Origin: CAITSH01 sp945892985
Lineage (GTDB): Bacteria; Pseudomonadota; Gammaproteobacteria; Burkholderiales; SG8-39
DNA: 64,000 nucleotides
Direction: 5' to 3'
Assembly: GCA_945892985.1 (NCBI GenBank)
Contig: CAMDDU010000007.1
Coordinates: forward strand, 75,820-139,819
Shown: piece after piece, positions 8,431-17,145 of the stretch
Numbering within the stretch: position 1 is the first letter of the stretch
How the letters are laid out: every line of letters begins with the position of its first letter
Position numbers and translations under genes: made by a program
Notes under the pieces: generated by a model
Told to the model about the DNA's origin: nothing
What the model saw: only the letters and a program-made list of their open reading frames with translations
The model's database searches: none

Positions 8431-9417
8431 GTGAAAAAAACCACCACTATCGCCCTGTTCTTGCTCGCCGCCATGGCAGCCATGAGCGGCGCGCAACACG
8501 CACTGGCGCAGTCACAGCCAAGCTATCCGGACAAGCCCATACGCATGATTGTCGCCTTCCCGCCGGGCGGCAGCGTCGATGTGGTGGCGCGGCTGCTGGC
8601 ACCCAAGCTGTCCGAGGCGCTGGGCCAGTCGGTGGTGATAGACAACCGCAGCGGTGCCTCGGGCAACATCGGCAGCGAAATCGCCGCGCGCGCCAAGCCC
8701 GACGGCTACACGCTGCTGATCCAGACCATCCCTTTTGTCTCCAACGCCGCGCTGTTCAAGAACGTACCCTACGACGCGCTCAATGATTTCGTGCCTATCG
8801 GGCTGGTGTCCGCATCGCCTTCGCTGGTGGTGGTGCATCCGTCGATGCCGGTGAACACCGTGGGCGAATTGCTCGCACTCGCACGCGCCAAACCAGGCCA
8901 ACTCAATTACGCCGCCGCCGGATCGGGCACCAATCCGCACATCGCCGGTGAGTTGTTCAACCTGATGGGCAAGGTCGACATCACCGCCATCCAGTTCAAG
9001 GGCGGCGGACCGGCGATGATCGCCACCATCAGCAACGAGCCGGGCATCAACTTCCCCAACGTCGCCGAAGCCAATCCCTACATCGTCAACAACCGCGTAC
9101 GCGTTCTGGCGGTGACCAGCCTGAAGCGCGCCAAGTCGCTGCCCAATATCCCGACCGTGTCAGAGGCCGCCCTGCCCGGCTATGAGTTCACCACCTGGCA
9201 CGGCATTGTCGCGCCCAAGGGCACGCCCAGGGAAGTCATCGCACTGCTGAGCGACAAACTGCGCACGGTGTTGCGTGCCCCCGATTTGGTGGCACGCTTT
9301 GAGGCCATAGGGCTGGACATCGTCGCCAGCACACCCGAGGAGTTCGGCGCGCACCTGAAAAGTGAAACAGAGAAATGGGCGCGCGTGATCAAGGCAAGAA
9401 ACATGCGCGTGGAGTGA
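8431..9417 (+). CDS. Bug/TctC-family periplasmic binding protein
   Basis: 328 residues from the GTG at 8431, which follows TTGGAGGAG at good spacing; earlier in-frame codons lack a signal sequence. The signal peptide VKKTTTIALFLLAAMAAM ends near HALAQ. The signature SYPDKPIRMIVAFPPGG and PDGYTLLIQTIPF are intact, as is the C-terminal TPEEFGAHLKSETEKW. It would deliver a carboxylated ligand to an unidentified permease or sensor. It is divergent from the Tat amidohydrolase and upstream of a convergent enolase-superfamily gene. Confidence 0.92.
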   Translation: MKKTTTIALFLLAAMAAMSGAQHALAQSQPSYPDKPIRMIVAFPPGGSVDVVARLLAPKLSEALGQSVVIDNRSGASGNIGSEIAARAKPDGYTLLIQTIPFVSNAALFKNVPYDALNDFVPIGLVSASPSLVVVHPSMPVNTVGELLALARAKPGQLNYAAAGSGTNPHIAGELFNLMGKVDITAIQFKGGGPAMIATISNEPGINFPNVAEANPYIVNNRVRVLAVTSLKRAKSLPNIPTVSEAALPGYEFTTWHGIVAPKGTPREVIALLSDKLRTVLRAPDLVARFEAIGLDIVASTPEEFGAHLKSETEKWARVIKARNMRVE

Positions 9418-9432
9418 GTCGCGCCAGCCAAT

Positions 9433-9480
9433 GTGAGTACGTCCCCTCCCCCTTGGCGGGGGAGGGACAGGGAGAGGGGG
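9433..9480 (+). repeat. 48-bp GC-rich intergenic repeat, copy A (left arm)
   Basis: Begins GTGAGTACGTCCCCTCCCCC and ends ACAGGGAGAGGGGG, itself a hairpin (CCTCCCCC/GGGGGAGG). About 43 of 48 positions match 28161-28208. A near-identical inverted partner lies at 9525-9566, so the whole 9433-9566 block could form a cruciform between two convergent genes. It lies downstream of the Bug gene and of the enolase-superfamily gene, consistent with a terminator-like repeat. Confidence 0.8.
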
Positions 9481-9524
9481 GGGGAACTTCGCAAGCATCT
9501 ACCTGCCTCCCGTGCGCGCCGATT

Positions 9525-9566
9525 CACCCTCTCCCCAGCCCTCCCCCGTCAAGGGGGAGGGAGTAC
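9525..9566 (-). repeat. GC-rich intergenic repeat, copy A (inverted right arm)
   Basis: Reverse complement reads GTACTCCCTCCCCCTTGACG and onward, nearly the same as the left arm at 9438-9479. It ends 8 bases before the stop of the leftward enolase-superfamily gene. Confidence 0.75.
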
Positions 9567-9574
9567 GACGCAGT

Positions 9575-10669
9575 TCAGCCTTCCCCGTATTTCTTGATCA
9601 CCGCCTGGTCAAACTTCAAGCCCAAGCCCGGTAACTGCGGCACGGCCAGTTCGCCCTTCACCGGTTCGGGCACCGATTCAAACAGCCTGCCCGACCAGGG
9701 CATGTATTCGACCGTGAGGCCGTTGGCGATGCCGGCGATCAGGTGAACGTGGATTTCCGGCACGAGGTGGCTCACCACCTTGAGGTTAAAGGCCTCGGCC
9801 ATGGCGGCAATTTTCAGCCAGGGCGTGATACCACCGGCGCGCAACACGTCAATCATGACAATGTCGACCGAGCGCGCTTCGAGCATATGACGGAAGGGCT
9901 GGATGCCGTAAAGATACTCGCCACCGGCAAGCGGCGTCGCCAGCGCATCGGCCACGCGCGCAAGACCGGCGTAGTCGTCGTGCGCAACCACGTCCTCAAG
10001 CCAGTACAGGTGATATTCCTCGATACGGCTGCCGATGGCGATGGCCTGGCTGACGTCCCAGCGCTGGTTGATGTCGCACATCAGGTCGATATCCGGACCG
10101 ACGCTCTCGCGCACCAGCTTCATGCGCTCGACCTCCAGTTCAGGCGTGGTATGACCGGGCAGCGCCAGCTGCGTTTTCATTTGCGTGAAGCCCTTTTCCA
10201 CCAGCCGCGGTCCGGCCTTGAGCAGGTGATCGATTGAAAACTCGCGCATCAACGCGCCGCTGGCGTAGGTGGGAACACGCTCGCGCCGTCCGCCAATGAG
10301 CGTGGCAAGGGGCAGGTTCACGGCCTTGCCGGTGATGTCCCACAGCGCGATATCGATGGCCGCCAAAGCCAGCGTGAACAGGCCGCCCGGGCCGCTGCTG
10401 ATCGCCGCGGCGCGCAGCTTTTCGGCGATGGCCTCGATGCGCAGCGGATCCATGCCGATGCTGAGCGCGGCCAGCGCATCGACCGCGACCTTGAGCGCGC
10501 CGGTCAGCGCACCGCCGAATCCGGTGATGCCGACGCCCTCTATGCCGGCATCGGTGAACAGCGTCAGCGTGACAAAATTGCGCGTGGCGCCCGGGATGGC
10601 CGGGCCGTTGGCCAGCGGCTCATCAGCGGGCAGGCGCACGATATGCGATTCGATACGGGTGATTTTCAT
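9575..10669 (-). CDS. Mandelate racemase/muconate lactonizing enzyme family protein
   Basis: 364-residue enolase-superfamily enzyme, cytosolic. The capping domain is at about 1-125. The barrel shows Lys165 (QMKTQL), metal ligands Asp199 (CDINQRW), Glu225 (WLEDVV) and Glu251 (GGEYLYG), and His301 (VVSHLVPEIH), an arrangement like mandelate racemase and acid-sugar dehydratases. Proton abstraction alpha to a carboxylate is expected; the substrate is unknown. The ATG at 10667-10669 is chosen because the N terminus MKITRIESHIVRLP matches family starts. Its gene is convergent with a Bug gene and divergent from ligB. Confidence 0.88.
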   Translation of the reverse strand: MKITRIESHIVRLPADEPLANGPAIPGATRNFVTLTLFTDAGIEGVGITGFGGALTGALKVAVDALAALSIGMDPLRIEAIAEKLRAAAISSGPGGLFTLALAAIDIALWDITGKAVNLPLATLIGGRRERVPTYASGALMREFSIDHLLKAGPRLVEKGFTQMKTQLALPGHTTPELEVERMKLVRESVGPDIDLMCDINQRWDVSQAIAIGSRIEEYHLYWLEDVVAHDDYAGLARVADALATPLAGGEYLYGIQPFRHMLEARSVDIVMIDVLRAGGITPWLKIAAMAEAFNLKVVSHLVPEIHVHLIAGIANGLTVEYMPWSGRLFESVPEPVKGELAVPQLPGLGLKFDQAVIKKYGEG

Positions 10670-10809
10670 GGCGCATCCAGGCAAGGGGGTTGTACGGGGT
10701 CGGGCGCCGGGCCGGCAACGGCGGTGATGACAGCGGCGGCCGGCCTCGGGTGCGACGGCGGCAGGAAGTATAATCACTCCCATCCCATCGCATTCATGTT
10801 TGGATTTTC

Positions 10810-11649
10810 ATGGCACGCATCATTGGCGGCATCGGCACCTCGCACGTCCCCACCATCGCCGGGGCCTTCGACCGCAAACTGCAGGACAACCCGGACTGGA
10901 CGCCGCTTTTCAAGGGCTATGAGCCGGTGGCCCGATGGATGGCCGAGAAAGACCCCGACGTGCTGGTGTTTTTTTACAACGACCACGCCTCGACCTTCTT
11001 TTTCGACCACTACCCGACCTTCGCCCTTGGCGTCAGCGACGAGTACCCGATCGCCGACGAGGGCTTCGGGCCGCGCAAGATTCCCAGCCTCAAGGGCCAT
11101 GCCGCGCTCTCGCGCCATCTGGCCGACGCGCTGGTTACAGACGAATTCGACATTTCCATATTCCAGGGCCTGCCCATAGACCACGGCGTGCATTCGCCCC
11201 TGACCATGATGTGGCAGAGCGCGCCCGACTGGCCCGGCCGCATCGTACCGATTGAAATGAACGTGCTGCAGCATCCGCTGCCGACACCGCTGCGCTGTTA
11301 CAAGCTCGGGCAGGCGGTACGCCGCGCCATCCTGTCATGGCCCGAGGACATCAAGGTGGTGATCGTCGGCACCGGCGGGCTGTCGCACCAGATGAACGGC
11401 GAACGCGGCGGCTTCAACAACCCCGAATGGGATATGAAGTTTCTCGACATGATAGACAACGACATCGAGGGCCTGCTCAAGATGAAGCACGCCGATTTCA
11501 TCCGCCTCGGGGGCACCGAGGGCGCCGAGATCATCATGTGGCTGGCGATGCGCGGCGCGCTGTCAAGCAAGGTGAAAAAAATCACCCAGAACTATTACCT
11601 GCCGATGACCACGGCGATGGCGGTGGCGGTGTTTGAGGAGCAGACATGA
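10810..11649 (+). CDS. Protocatechuate 4,5-dioxygenase beta-subunit-like (LigB)
   Basis: 279 residues, type II extradiol dioxygenase catalytic subunit that cleaves a catecholic ring next to the hydroxyls with Fe(II) and O2. The iron ligands align with LigB: His12 (GTSHVPT), His59 (YNDHAS) and Glu240 (TEGAEIIMW), and the catalytic acid-base His193 (GGLSHQMNGER). Length is close to characterised LigB. The next gene, its alpha subunit, overlaps by ATGA, so translation is coupled. Protocatechuate or gallate is the likely substrate, but close paralogues act on other 3,4-dihydroxyaromatics. Confidence 0.9.
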   Translation: MARIIGGIGTSHVPTIAGAFDRKLQDNPDWTPLFKGYEPVARWMAEKDPDVLVFFYNDHASTFFFDHYPTFALGVSDEYPIADEGFGPRKIPSLKGHAALSRHLADALVTDEFDISIFQGLPIDHGVHSPLTMMWQSAPDWPGRIVPIEMNVLQHPLPTPLRCYKLGQAVRRAILSWPEDIKVVIVGTGGLSHQMNGERGGFNNPEWDMKFLDMIDNDIEGLLKMKHADFIRLGGTEGAEIIMWLAMRGALSSKVKKITQNYYLPMTTAMAVAVFEEQT

Positions 11650-12005
11650 ACCCGCAACTCGAAGGCGTGGAACAACTGGCGGGCACGCATCTGTTCGACC
11701 TTGCCACCAGCGCGAGGGCGCTGCGCCTGAACCGTTTTTTGCACGGCATGATCGTGCCGGCCAGGCGCGAGTTGTTCAAGCGCGACGCTGAGGCCGCCTA
11801 CGAGCAGGCCGGCCTCAGCGTCGATGAACGCGACATGCTGCGCCGACTGGACTGGCGCGCCATGCTGCAGCACGGCGCGAGTTTTTTTTGCCTGGAAAAA
11901 CTCGGCAAGGTGACGGACGTTTCCAACCCGATGATGGTGGCCGCCTTTCGCGGTGAAACCCTCGAGGCCTTCCTCAAGACACGCAACGTGCCCGGCGCGC
12001 GCTGA
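11646..12005 (+). CDS. Protocatechuate 4,5-dioxygenase alpha-subunit-like (LigA)
   Basis: 119-residue, mostly helical small subunit of a LigAB extradiol dioxygenase. It covers the active-site cleft and shapes the substrate pocket. LRLNRFLHGMIVPARRELFK and the C-terminal segment around MLQHGASFFCLEKLGKV resemble LigA. It overlaps ligB by four bases and is followed 9 bp later by a TauE/SafE exporter. The ligB-ligA order is the reverse of the Sphingobium ligAB order. Confidence 0.85.
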   Translation: MNPQLEGVEQLAGTHLFDLATSARALRLNRFLHGMIVPARRELFKRDAEAAYEQAGLSVDERDMLRRLDWRAMLQHGASFFCLEKLGKVTDVSNPMMVAAFRGETLEAFLKTRNVPGAR

Positions 12006-12014
12006 GCGCCCGCA

Positions 12015-12737
12015 ATGGACTGGGCAATCGTGCTGGCGCTGGGACTGGCCGCCGGCACGGTGGCCGGCATTGTCGGCTTTGGCACCGCCATCATCCTGCT
12101 GCCTGCGCTGGTGATTGTGTTCGGCCCGCGCGAGGCGGTGCCCATCATGGCCATCACCGCCATCCTCGCCAACCTGTCGCGCGTGGGCGTGTGGTGGCGT
12201 GAGGTCGACTGGAAGGTCTGCGCCGCCTATGGTTGCACCGCCATACCCTGCGCCGGCCTGGGCGCGACAACCCTTCTCAATCTGTCAACGCGCATGGTGG
12301 AGATCGCCATGGGCGTGTTTTTCCTGCTGATGATCCCGGGACGCCGCTGGCTGCAGTCGGTGGGGTTCAGGATGAAGCTTTGGCATTTTGTCCCGGTTGG
12401 CGCGGTGATCGGTTTTCTCACCGGACTGGTGGTTTCGACCGGGCCGATCAACACGCCCTTCTTTCTCGCCTACGGACTGCTCAAGGGTGGGTTTCTAGCC
12501 ACCGAGGCGATGAGTTCGCTCGGCATGTACATCAGCAAATCAGCGGTCTTCCAGGGCTTTGGCGCGCTGCCCTGGGAGACCGCGCTCAAAGGCCTCATTG
12601 TCGGCTCATCGGTGATGGTCGGCTCCTGGCTGTCCAAGCGCGTTGTCCTGCGCATGGATGCGGCGCACTTCAAGCTGGTGATGGACGCGATGATGTTCGC
12701 CGCCGGCGCCACCATGCTGGTGTCGGCGCTGCACTGA
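12015..12737 (+). CDS. TauE/SafE-family membrane transporter
   Basis: 240 residues with seven to eight hydrophobic segments. The family pattern GxxAGTVAGIVGFGTAIILLP opens the protein, and a second GxxxGLVVSTGPINTPFFLA repeat occurs near the middle. Members move sulfite, sulfonates or other organic anions across the inner membrane. It begins 9 bp after ligA, so it probably exports or imports a pathway compound in the same operon (inference). Confidence 0.85.
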   Translation: MDWAIVLALGLAAGTVAGIVGFGTAIILLPALVIVFGPREAVPIMAITAILANLSRVGVWWREVDWKVCAAYGCTAIPCAGLGATTLLNLSTRMVEIAMGVFFLLMIPGRRWLQSVGFRMKLWHFVPVGAVIGFLTGLVVSTGPINTPFFLAYGLLKGGFLATEAMSSLGMYISKSAVFQGFGALPWETALKGLIVGSSVMVGSWLSKRVVLRMDAAHFKLVMDAMMFAAGATMLVSALH

Positions 12738-12870
12738 AAAGTGCCTGCCCCCGGGCCCGGTGCGCGTAGTAAAGCGAACGGAAGCAGGGTATGCTTTTGA
12801 AAAGCAGAACGTGCCGCGACGCCATCCGGTCCTCGACAGCACACACACCACCCCTCGGAGGAGCCTGTCC

Positions 12871-13848
12871 ATGTTTCGATCTTTCCTGAAATGCCTCGCC
12901 GTCGCCTCGGCCTGCACCCTTGCAGCAACACCCGTGGCATTGGCACAGTCCTATCCGACAAAATCCATACGCCTGATCTGCCCCTTCCCGCCCGGCGGCG
13001 CGGTGGACATCGCCTCGCGTGCCATCGCCAACGAATTGTCCAAGACCATCGGCCAGCAGGTGGTGGTGGAGAATAAGCCGGGCGCCGGCGGCAACATCGG
13101 CGGTGCGGAGGCGGCGCGCGCAGCGCCGGACGGCTACACCATTTTCATGACCACCAGCGGCATCAACGCCATCAATCCGGCGCTGTATTCCAAAATGCCC
13201 TTCGATCCGAACAAGGATCTTGCGCCGGTCTCTGCGCTGGTGTCCCTGAACAACGTGCTGGTGGTGCACCCCTCTGTCACGGCAAAATCGGTGACTGACG
13301 TCATCGCCATGGCCAAGGCCCAGCCGGGCAAGATGACCTACGCCTCAAGCGGCAGCGGCACCAGCATCCATATGTCGGCGGAAATGTTCAAACACCTCGC
13401 CAAGGTCGACATCCTGCACATTCCGTACAAGGGCAGCTCCCCGGCGCTGATCGACATGCTTGGCGGTCAGGTGATGATGATGTTCGACAATGTTCCATCG
13501 GCCCTGCCGCACATCAAGTCGGGAAAACTGCGCGCGCTCGCCACCACCGGCGCAAAACGCGACGCCACGCTGCCGGACCTGCCAACCATCGCCGAGGCCG
13601 GCGTGCCCGGTTACGAATCGGGCGTCTGGTTCGGCCTGCTCGTTCCGACCGGCACGCCGCGCGACATCGTCGCCAAGCTCAACGCCGAGGCGGTGAAGGG
13701 TACCAAATCGCCCGAATTCGTCAAGCGCATGACGGACCTGGGTTACAACATCATCGGCAGCACGCCCGAGCAGATGACGGAGATGCTCAAGACCGAGCTC
13801 AATACCTGGGGCCCGATCGTGAAAGCCTCGGGCGCCAAAGCCGAATAA
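12871..13848 (+). CDS. Bug/TctC-family periplasmic binding protein
   Basis: 325 residues from the ATG at 12871, preceded by CTCGGAGGAG. Signal peptide MFRSFLKCLAVASACTLAA to about ALAQ, then SYPTKSIRLICPFPPGGAVD and PDGYTIFMTTSGINA. The conserved C terminus TPEQMTEMLKTELNTWGPIV is present. It follows the ligBA-exporter group on the same strand, so an aromatic or aliphatic acid ligand linked to that pathway is possible, but nothing in the sequence fixes it. Confidence 0.92.
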   Translation: MFRSFLKCLAVASACTLAATPVALAQSYPTKSIRLICPFPPGGAVDIASRAIANELSKTIGQQVVVENKPGAGGNIGGAEAARAAPDGYTIFMTTSGINAINPALYSKMPFDPNKDLAPVSALVSLNNVLVVHPSVTAKSVTDVIAMAKAQPGKMTYASSGSGTSIHMSAEMFKHLAKVDILHIPYKGSSPALIDMLGGQVMMMFDNVPSALPHIKSGKLRALATTGAKRDATLPDLPTIAEAGVPGYESGVWFGLLVPTGTPRDIVAKLNAEAVKGTKSPEFVKRMTDLGYNIIGSTPEQMTEMLKTELNTWGPIVKASGAKAE

Positions 13849-13948
13849 GCGCTGCAGAAAAACCGGGTACCCGACCCGGGATCGTCGATCCGGTGCAACA
13901 CATCGATCTCCAAACACCGCAATAGCAAACCGACACGGGAGGAAAAAC

Positions 13949-14375
13949 ATGTCCGATTTGACGCGGCGCAACCATCTCAAAGGACTGATCGGCGCCGCCA
14001 CAAGGCATAGGCCGCGGCATCAAGCACCCCTCTTATAGCGACCAGGGTGGACACCCCGATGACGTGCAGGTGATGGTCAACCGCAATCACGTCTATGTCG
14101 GCCACATGTTCGGCGACGGCCGCTGGGACTCGATGCAAAACGAGGACATGATCTACACCACCTACAACAACGCCGGCGTGCGCATATTCAACATCAAGGA
14201 CCAGTTCGCCCCCAAGGAACTCGCCTCCTGGGTGCCGCCCATCCCGAAAAACCCGACGACCCGCGCCCCAACATCCGCCTCGACGCAAAAAACCGACCTT
14301 TATGTGTCCAAGGAAGGCCTGATGTCCGTCAGCGACTGGAATGCCGGCATGCACGTGCTGGAGTACAAGGGCTGA
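13949..14375 (+). pseudogene. Decayed Tat-exported LVIVD-repeat protein gene
   Basis: The ATG at 13949 encodes MSDLTRRNHLKGLIGAAT, the start of a twin-arginine signal, but this frame stops at TAG after 30 codons. From about 14004 a different frame reads GIKHPSYSDQGGHPDDVQ, then NRNHVYVGHMFGDG and AGVRIFNIKDQFAPKELASW, the beta-propeller LVIVD pattern, ending SVSDWNAGMHVLEYKG. Between roughly 14245 and 14292 the sensible residues (DDPRPNIRLDAK) lie in yet another frame, so two compensating one-base shifts are implied near A-runs. The signal joins directly to the end of a protein that should be several hundred residues longer, so an internal deletion is inferred. Confidence 0.7.
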
Positions 14376-14404
14376 TCGCGGTGCCTGACCGCCCCCGCCC
14401 GCGA

Positions 14405-15400
14405 TCAATCCGACTTTATGTTGGCGTCGCGCACGATCTTTCCCCAACGCTCGAGGTCGGATTGGATACGCTCGGAAAACTGCGCCGGGGACTCGCCGCT
14501 GATTTCTATCGACATCGACACCAGTTTCTCTGCAACGTCAGGCAGCTTCAGGATGCGTGCCAGTTCCGTGTGCAAGCGGGTGACGATATCGTCGGGCGTG
14601 CCGCCAGGTGTAAGAATCCCGTACCAAAATCCGACATTAAAACCGGCAACGCCAGACTCAATCAGCGTCGGCGCTTCGGGCAGCACGCTAATGCGCTTCG
14701 GGCTGGTGACACCCAACACTTTGACTTTTTTCGAACTGATAAGCTGCCCCGCCGAAGCCAGGGTCGCCCATGTCACCGAAATACGGCCAGTCATGGTCTC
14801 AGTCAAAGCCGGGGCAGCCCCCTTGAATGGCACGTGTATCAGTTCGGTCCCCGTGATCGACTCGAACATCTTGCTGACCAAGTGATGGGGCGTGCCATTG
14901 CCCGGTGTTCCCCAGCTTAATTGCCCCGGCCTGGCCTTGGCCATAGCGATGAAGCCCTTGATGTTTTCGGCGCCAAAATCGGGCCCGGCGACAAGAATCA
15001 TCGGCTGCGTCCCGACCAGGATCACCGGACGCAAATCACGCATCACATCAAAGGGCAACTTCTCGCGCATGGCGGCGTTGACGGTAATGGTGTTTGCCGA
15101 CAACAACAGCGTGTAGCCGTCCGGTGGCGCCTTGGCGACAAAATCGGTGCCAATATTGCCACCGGCGCCCGTGCGGTTTTCGACAATCACCGGCTGCCCC
15201 ATGCTTTCCGACAACTTCTGTCCGAGCAGTCGCGCAACGATATCGTTGGTCGCACCCGGGGTAAATGGCACAATGATGCGTAGCGGCTTGTTTGGATAGG
15301 GCTGCGCCGACACGGACTGCTGCCCCCCCAATCCCAGTCCCACGGATGCGCACAACATCAACGCAAGCGACTTCACCATTTCAATTCTGCGAATAGCCAC
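14405..15400 (-). CDS. Bug/TctC-family periplasmic binding protein
   Basis: 331 residues from the GTG at 15398-15400, which follows AGGAGGAGTT. Signal peptide with core SLALMLCASVGLGLGG ending VSAQ; mature start PYPNKPLRIIVPFTPGATND; PDGYTLLLSANTITVN is intact. It is the last gene of the leftward aromatic-catabolic operon, 63 bp after the hydrolase gene. The operon's other Bug gene (20533-21495) is only moderately similar, so two different ligands or conditions may be served. Confidence 0.92.
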   Translation of the reverse strand: MAIRRIEMVKSLALMLCASVGLGLGGQQSVSAQPYPNKPLRIIVPFTPGATNDIVARLLGQKLSESMGQPVIVENRTGAGGNIGTDFVAKAPPDGYTLLLSANTITVNAAMREKLPFDVMRDLRPVILVGTQPMILVAGPDFGAENIKGFIAMAKARPGQLSWGTPGNGTPHHLVSKMFESITGTELIHVPFKGAAPALTETMTGRISVTWATLASAGQLISSKKVKVLGVTSPKRISVLPEAPTLIESGVAGFNVGFWYGILTPGGTPDDIVTRLHTELARILKLPDVAEKLVSMSIEISGESPAQFSERIQSDLERWGKIVRDANIKSD

Positions 15401-15463
15401 AACTCCTCCTGTCCTCGTTATAACTGACCGGGAAATCCGGTCCGGATCGGCGTACCGGTCGCG

Positions 15464-16333
15464 CTATTGCGCTGGCTGGTCAATAAACGCCAGTGTCTGT
15501 GCCAAAAATGCATCGCGCCGCTCGATCTGCACCCAATGCCCGCATTTTCCGAATACGTGAAGATCGGCATTGGCGCAGCATTGCGCGATGCGCAGTGCGC
15601 ATTCGAGCGGGACACGCTGGTCATCCCGCCCATGCAACACCAGGATCGGTGTCTCGATGCCGCGCAATTGCTCCTCGGGAATACCTTTAACCGTCTTCAC
15701 TTCACCGGCGTTGCCAGGCTCGGGAAAGAGCTTGCGGTACGCCGCCATGCCGCCCGCTAGCAGACTCACTTCGTAGCGAAGCCGGACCATCTGCGGCGTC
15801 ACCACGGATGCATCGAAGGGAAAAGTTCGCAGTAATTCTGCCATGCTCTCGATCGAAGGTTCGAAGTACCAAGAGCGTGCGTTGGACGCGCGCTGCGCGA
15901 ATTCGCCGGCCGGAGTGCCCATCAGCACCATGCGCTCGACGCGGTGGGCATTGCGTATCGCTGTCGCCAGAGACAATGCGCCGCCAAAGGAATTGCCGAC
16001 CAGGGCCGCTTTTTCCACGCCCAGCGCATCCATGAAGCCGAGCAGGTGCTGCACCCACAGCTTTATGCTGTACTGCGTCCCTTCCGGACGTTCGGTGAAG
16101 CCGAAGCCGACGATATCCGGAACCAGCACGCGGTGGCGACGCGCCATGTCATGCATGACGCCGTTCCAGTTCTCCCAACCGGTCACGCCCGCACCCGAAC
16201 CATGCAGCAGGATCACCGGCGGACCGGCACCGAGGTCGTGGTAGTTGGTGCGAAAGCCCGCGGCCATGACGGATTTGCCGATCGCCGGATGGGACTGGTT
16301 GGGCGGATGATTGCCGCTCGCCGCTGAGTTCAT
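15464..16333 (-). CDS. Alpha/beta hydrolase, meta-cleavage-product hydrolase type (MhpC/BphD/CarC-like)
   Basis: 289 residues from the ATG at 16331-16333, preceded by GGGGAG; an in-frame TTG six codons upstream lacks a good binding site. The catalytic triad is visible: nucleophile Ser in GNSFGG, Asp in GRDDQRVP, His in CGHWVQIERRDAF. The oxyanion segment is LLHGSGAGVTGWENW. Meta-cleavage hydrolases cut the C-C bond of 2-hydroxy-6-oxo-hexadienoates produced by extradiol dioxygenases, which matches the LigB-type dioxygenase three kilobases upstream in the same operon. The exact substrate is unknown. Confidence 0.88.
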   Translation of the reverse strand: MNSAASGNHPPNQSHPAIGKSVMAAGFRTNYHDLGAGPPVILLHGSGAGVTGWENWNGVMHDMARRHRVLVPDIVGFGFTERPEGTQYSIKLWVQHLLGFMDALGVEKAALVGNSFGGALSLATAIRNAHRVERMVLMGTPAGEFAQRASNARSWYFEPSIESMAELLRTFPFDASVVTPQMVRLRYEVSLLAGGMAAYRKLFPEPGNAGEVKTVKGIPEEQLRGIETPILVLHGRDDQRVPLECALRIAQCCANADLHVFGKCGHWVQIERRDAFLAQTLAFIDQPAQ

Positions 16334-16347
16334 AGCCCGCTCCCCGC

Positions 16348-17145
16348 TCAAATGGACCGCGCGCCGACACCGCCGTCGCTCATGAAAATCTCCCCGGTTA
16401 CCGCGCGCGCGTTGTCACGACTCGCGAGCAACACATACAGGCCGGTGTGGTCCTCGGGTCGCTGGCCAAAGCCCAGCGGGACCGCCGCGCCGACACGCGC
16501 ATCAAATTCCGCAGCATCGCCCCCGATATGACGATCGGCGTGGCCCAGGGCCACAGTGCCCGACAAGCCAGTCAACGTGCCGCCCGGCCCGACACCGTTG
16601 ACGCGCACCTCGGGCGCCATTTCCAGCGCGAGTTGCCTGACCATGCCCACCACGGCATGCTTGCCCATGGTGTAGAGCACGCCGCCACCACCGGCATGGA
16701 AGCTCGCCACCGATGCGGTAAAAATCATGCAACCGCGACTGGCCACCAGCGCCTCGCGCGCCGCCATCGCCGCATAGAGATAGCCACGCAGGTTGACGCC
16801 GAACAACTCATCCATGGTCGAGGCCAGCGTCGCCGCGTCATAACCACGCAGAGGCCGCCGGAAATCGAACACGCCGGCGTTGCCGACCAGCACGTCGAGA
16901 CGGCCAAAGCGCTCGAGGCCGGCGCAGACCGCCTGTTCGTGCACGGCATAATCGCGCACGTCGCCTGTCACCGTTGCGACCTTTCCCGCATGGTCCTTTG
17001 CCAATCGTGCCAGACCTACGGCGTCGCGATCGACCGCCACGACACCAGCACAGCCTTCCTTCAGGTAACGCTCCACAACCGCGCGGCCTATGCCATCGGC
17101 GGCGCCGGTAACAAGCGCGATCTGCCCCTCCAGCCAGCCGCTCAC
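16348..17145 (-). CDS. Short-chain dehydrogenase, cis-dihydrodiol dehydrogenase-like (BphB type)
   Basis: 265 residues. NAD-binding TGAADGIG near residue 14, the NAG motif in VLVGNAGVFDF, and the catalytic Ser/Tyr/Lys in TASVASFHAG and YTMGK. The overall pattern (ASFHAGGGGVLYT, then APEVRVNGVGPGG) resembles dehydrogenases that re-aromatise cis-dihydrodiols formed by Rieske dioxygenases. Start GTG at 17143-17145 overlaps the TGA of the upstream beta-subunit gene (GTGA), so translation is coupled. Placement directly after the oxygenase genes supports the role. Confidence 0.87.
   Translation of the reverse strand: MSGWLEGQIALVTGAADGIGRAVVERYLKEGCAGVVAVDRDAVGLARLAKDHAGKVATVTGDVRDYAVHEQAVCAGLERFGRLDVLVGNAGVFDFRRPLRGYDAATLASTMDELFGVNLRGYLYAAMAAREALVASRGCMIFTASVASFHAGGGGVLYTMGKHAVVGMVRQLALEMAPEVRVNGVGPGGTLTGLSGTVALGHADRHIGGDAAEFDARVGAAVPLGFGQRPEDHTGLYVLLASRDNARAVTGEIFMSDGGVGARSI

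Noticed and set aside
10769..10774. TATAAT upstream of ligB as its -10 element
   Set aside because: The 17-base upstream position has no resemblance to TTGACA. It may still be used with an activator, but the sequence does not prove it.
13863..13895. Imperfect hairpin ACCGGGT...ATCCGGT after the Bug gene as intrinsic terminator
   Set aside because: Stem has mismatches and there is no T-run, so terminator function is not supported.
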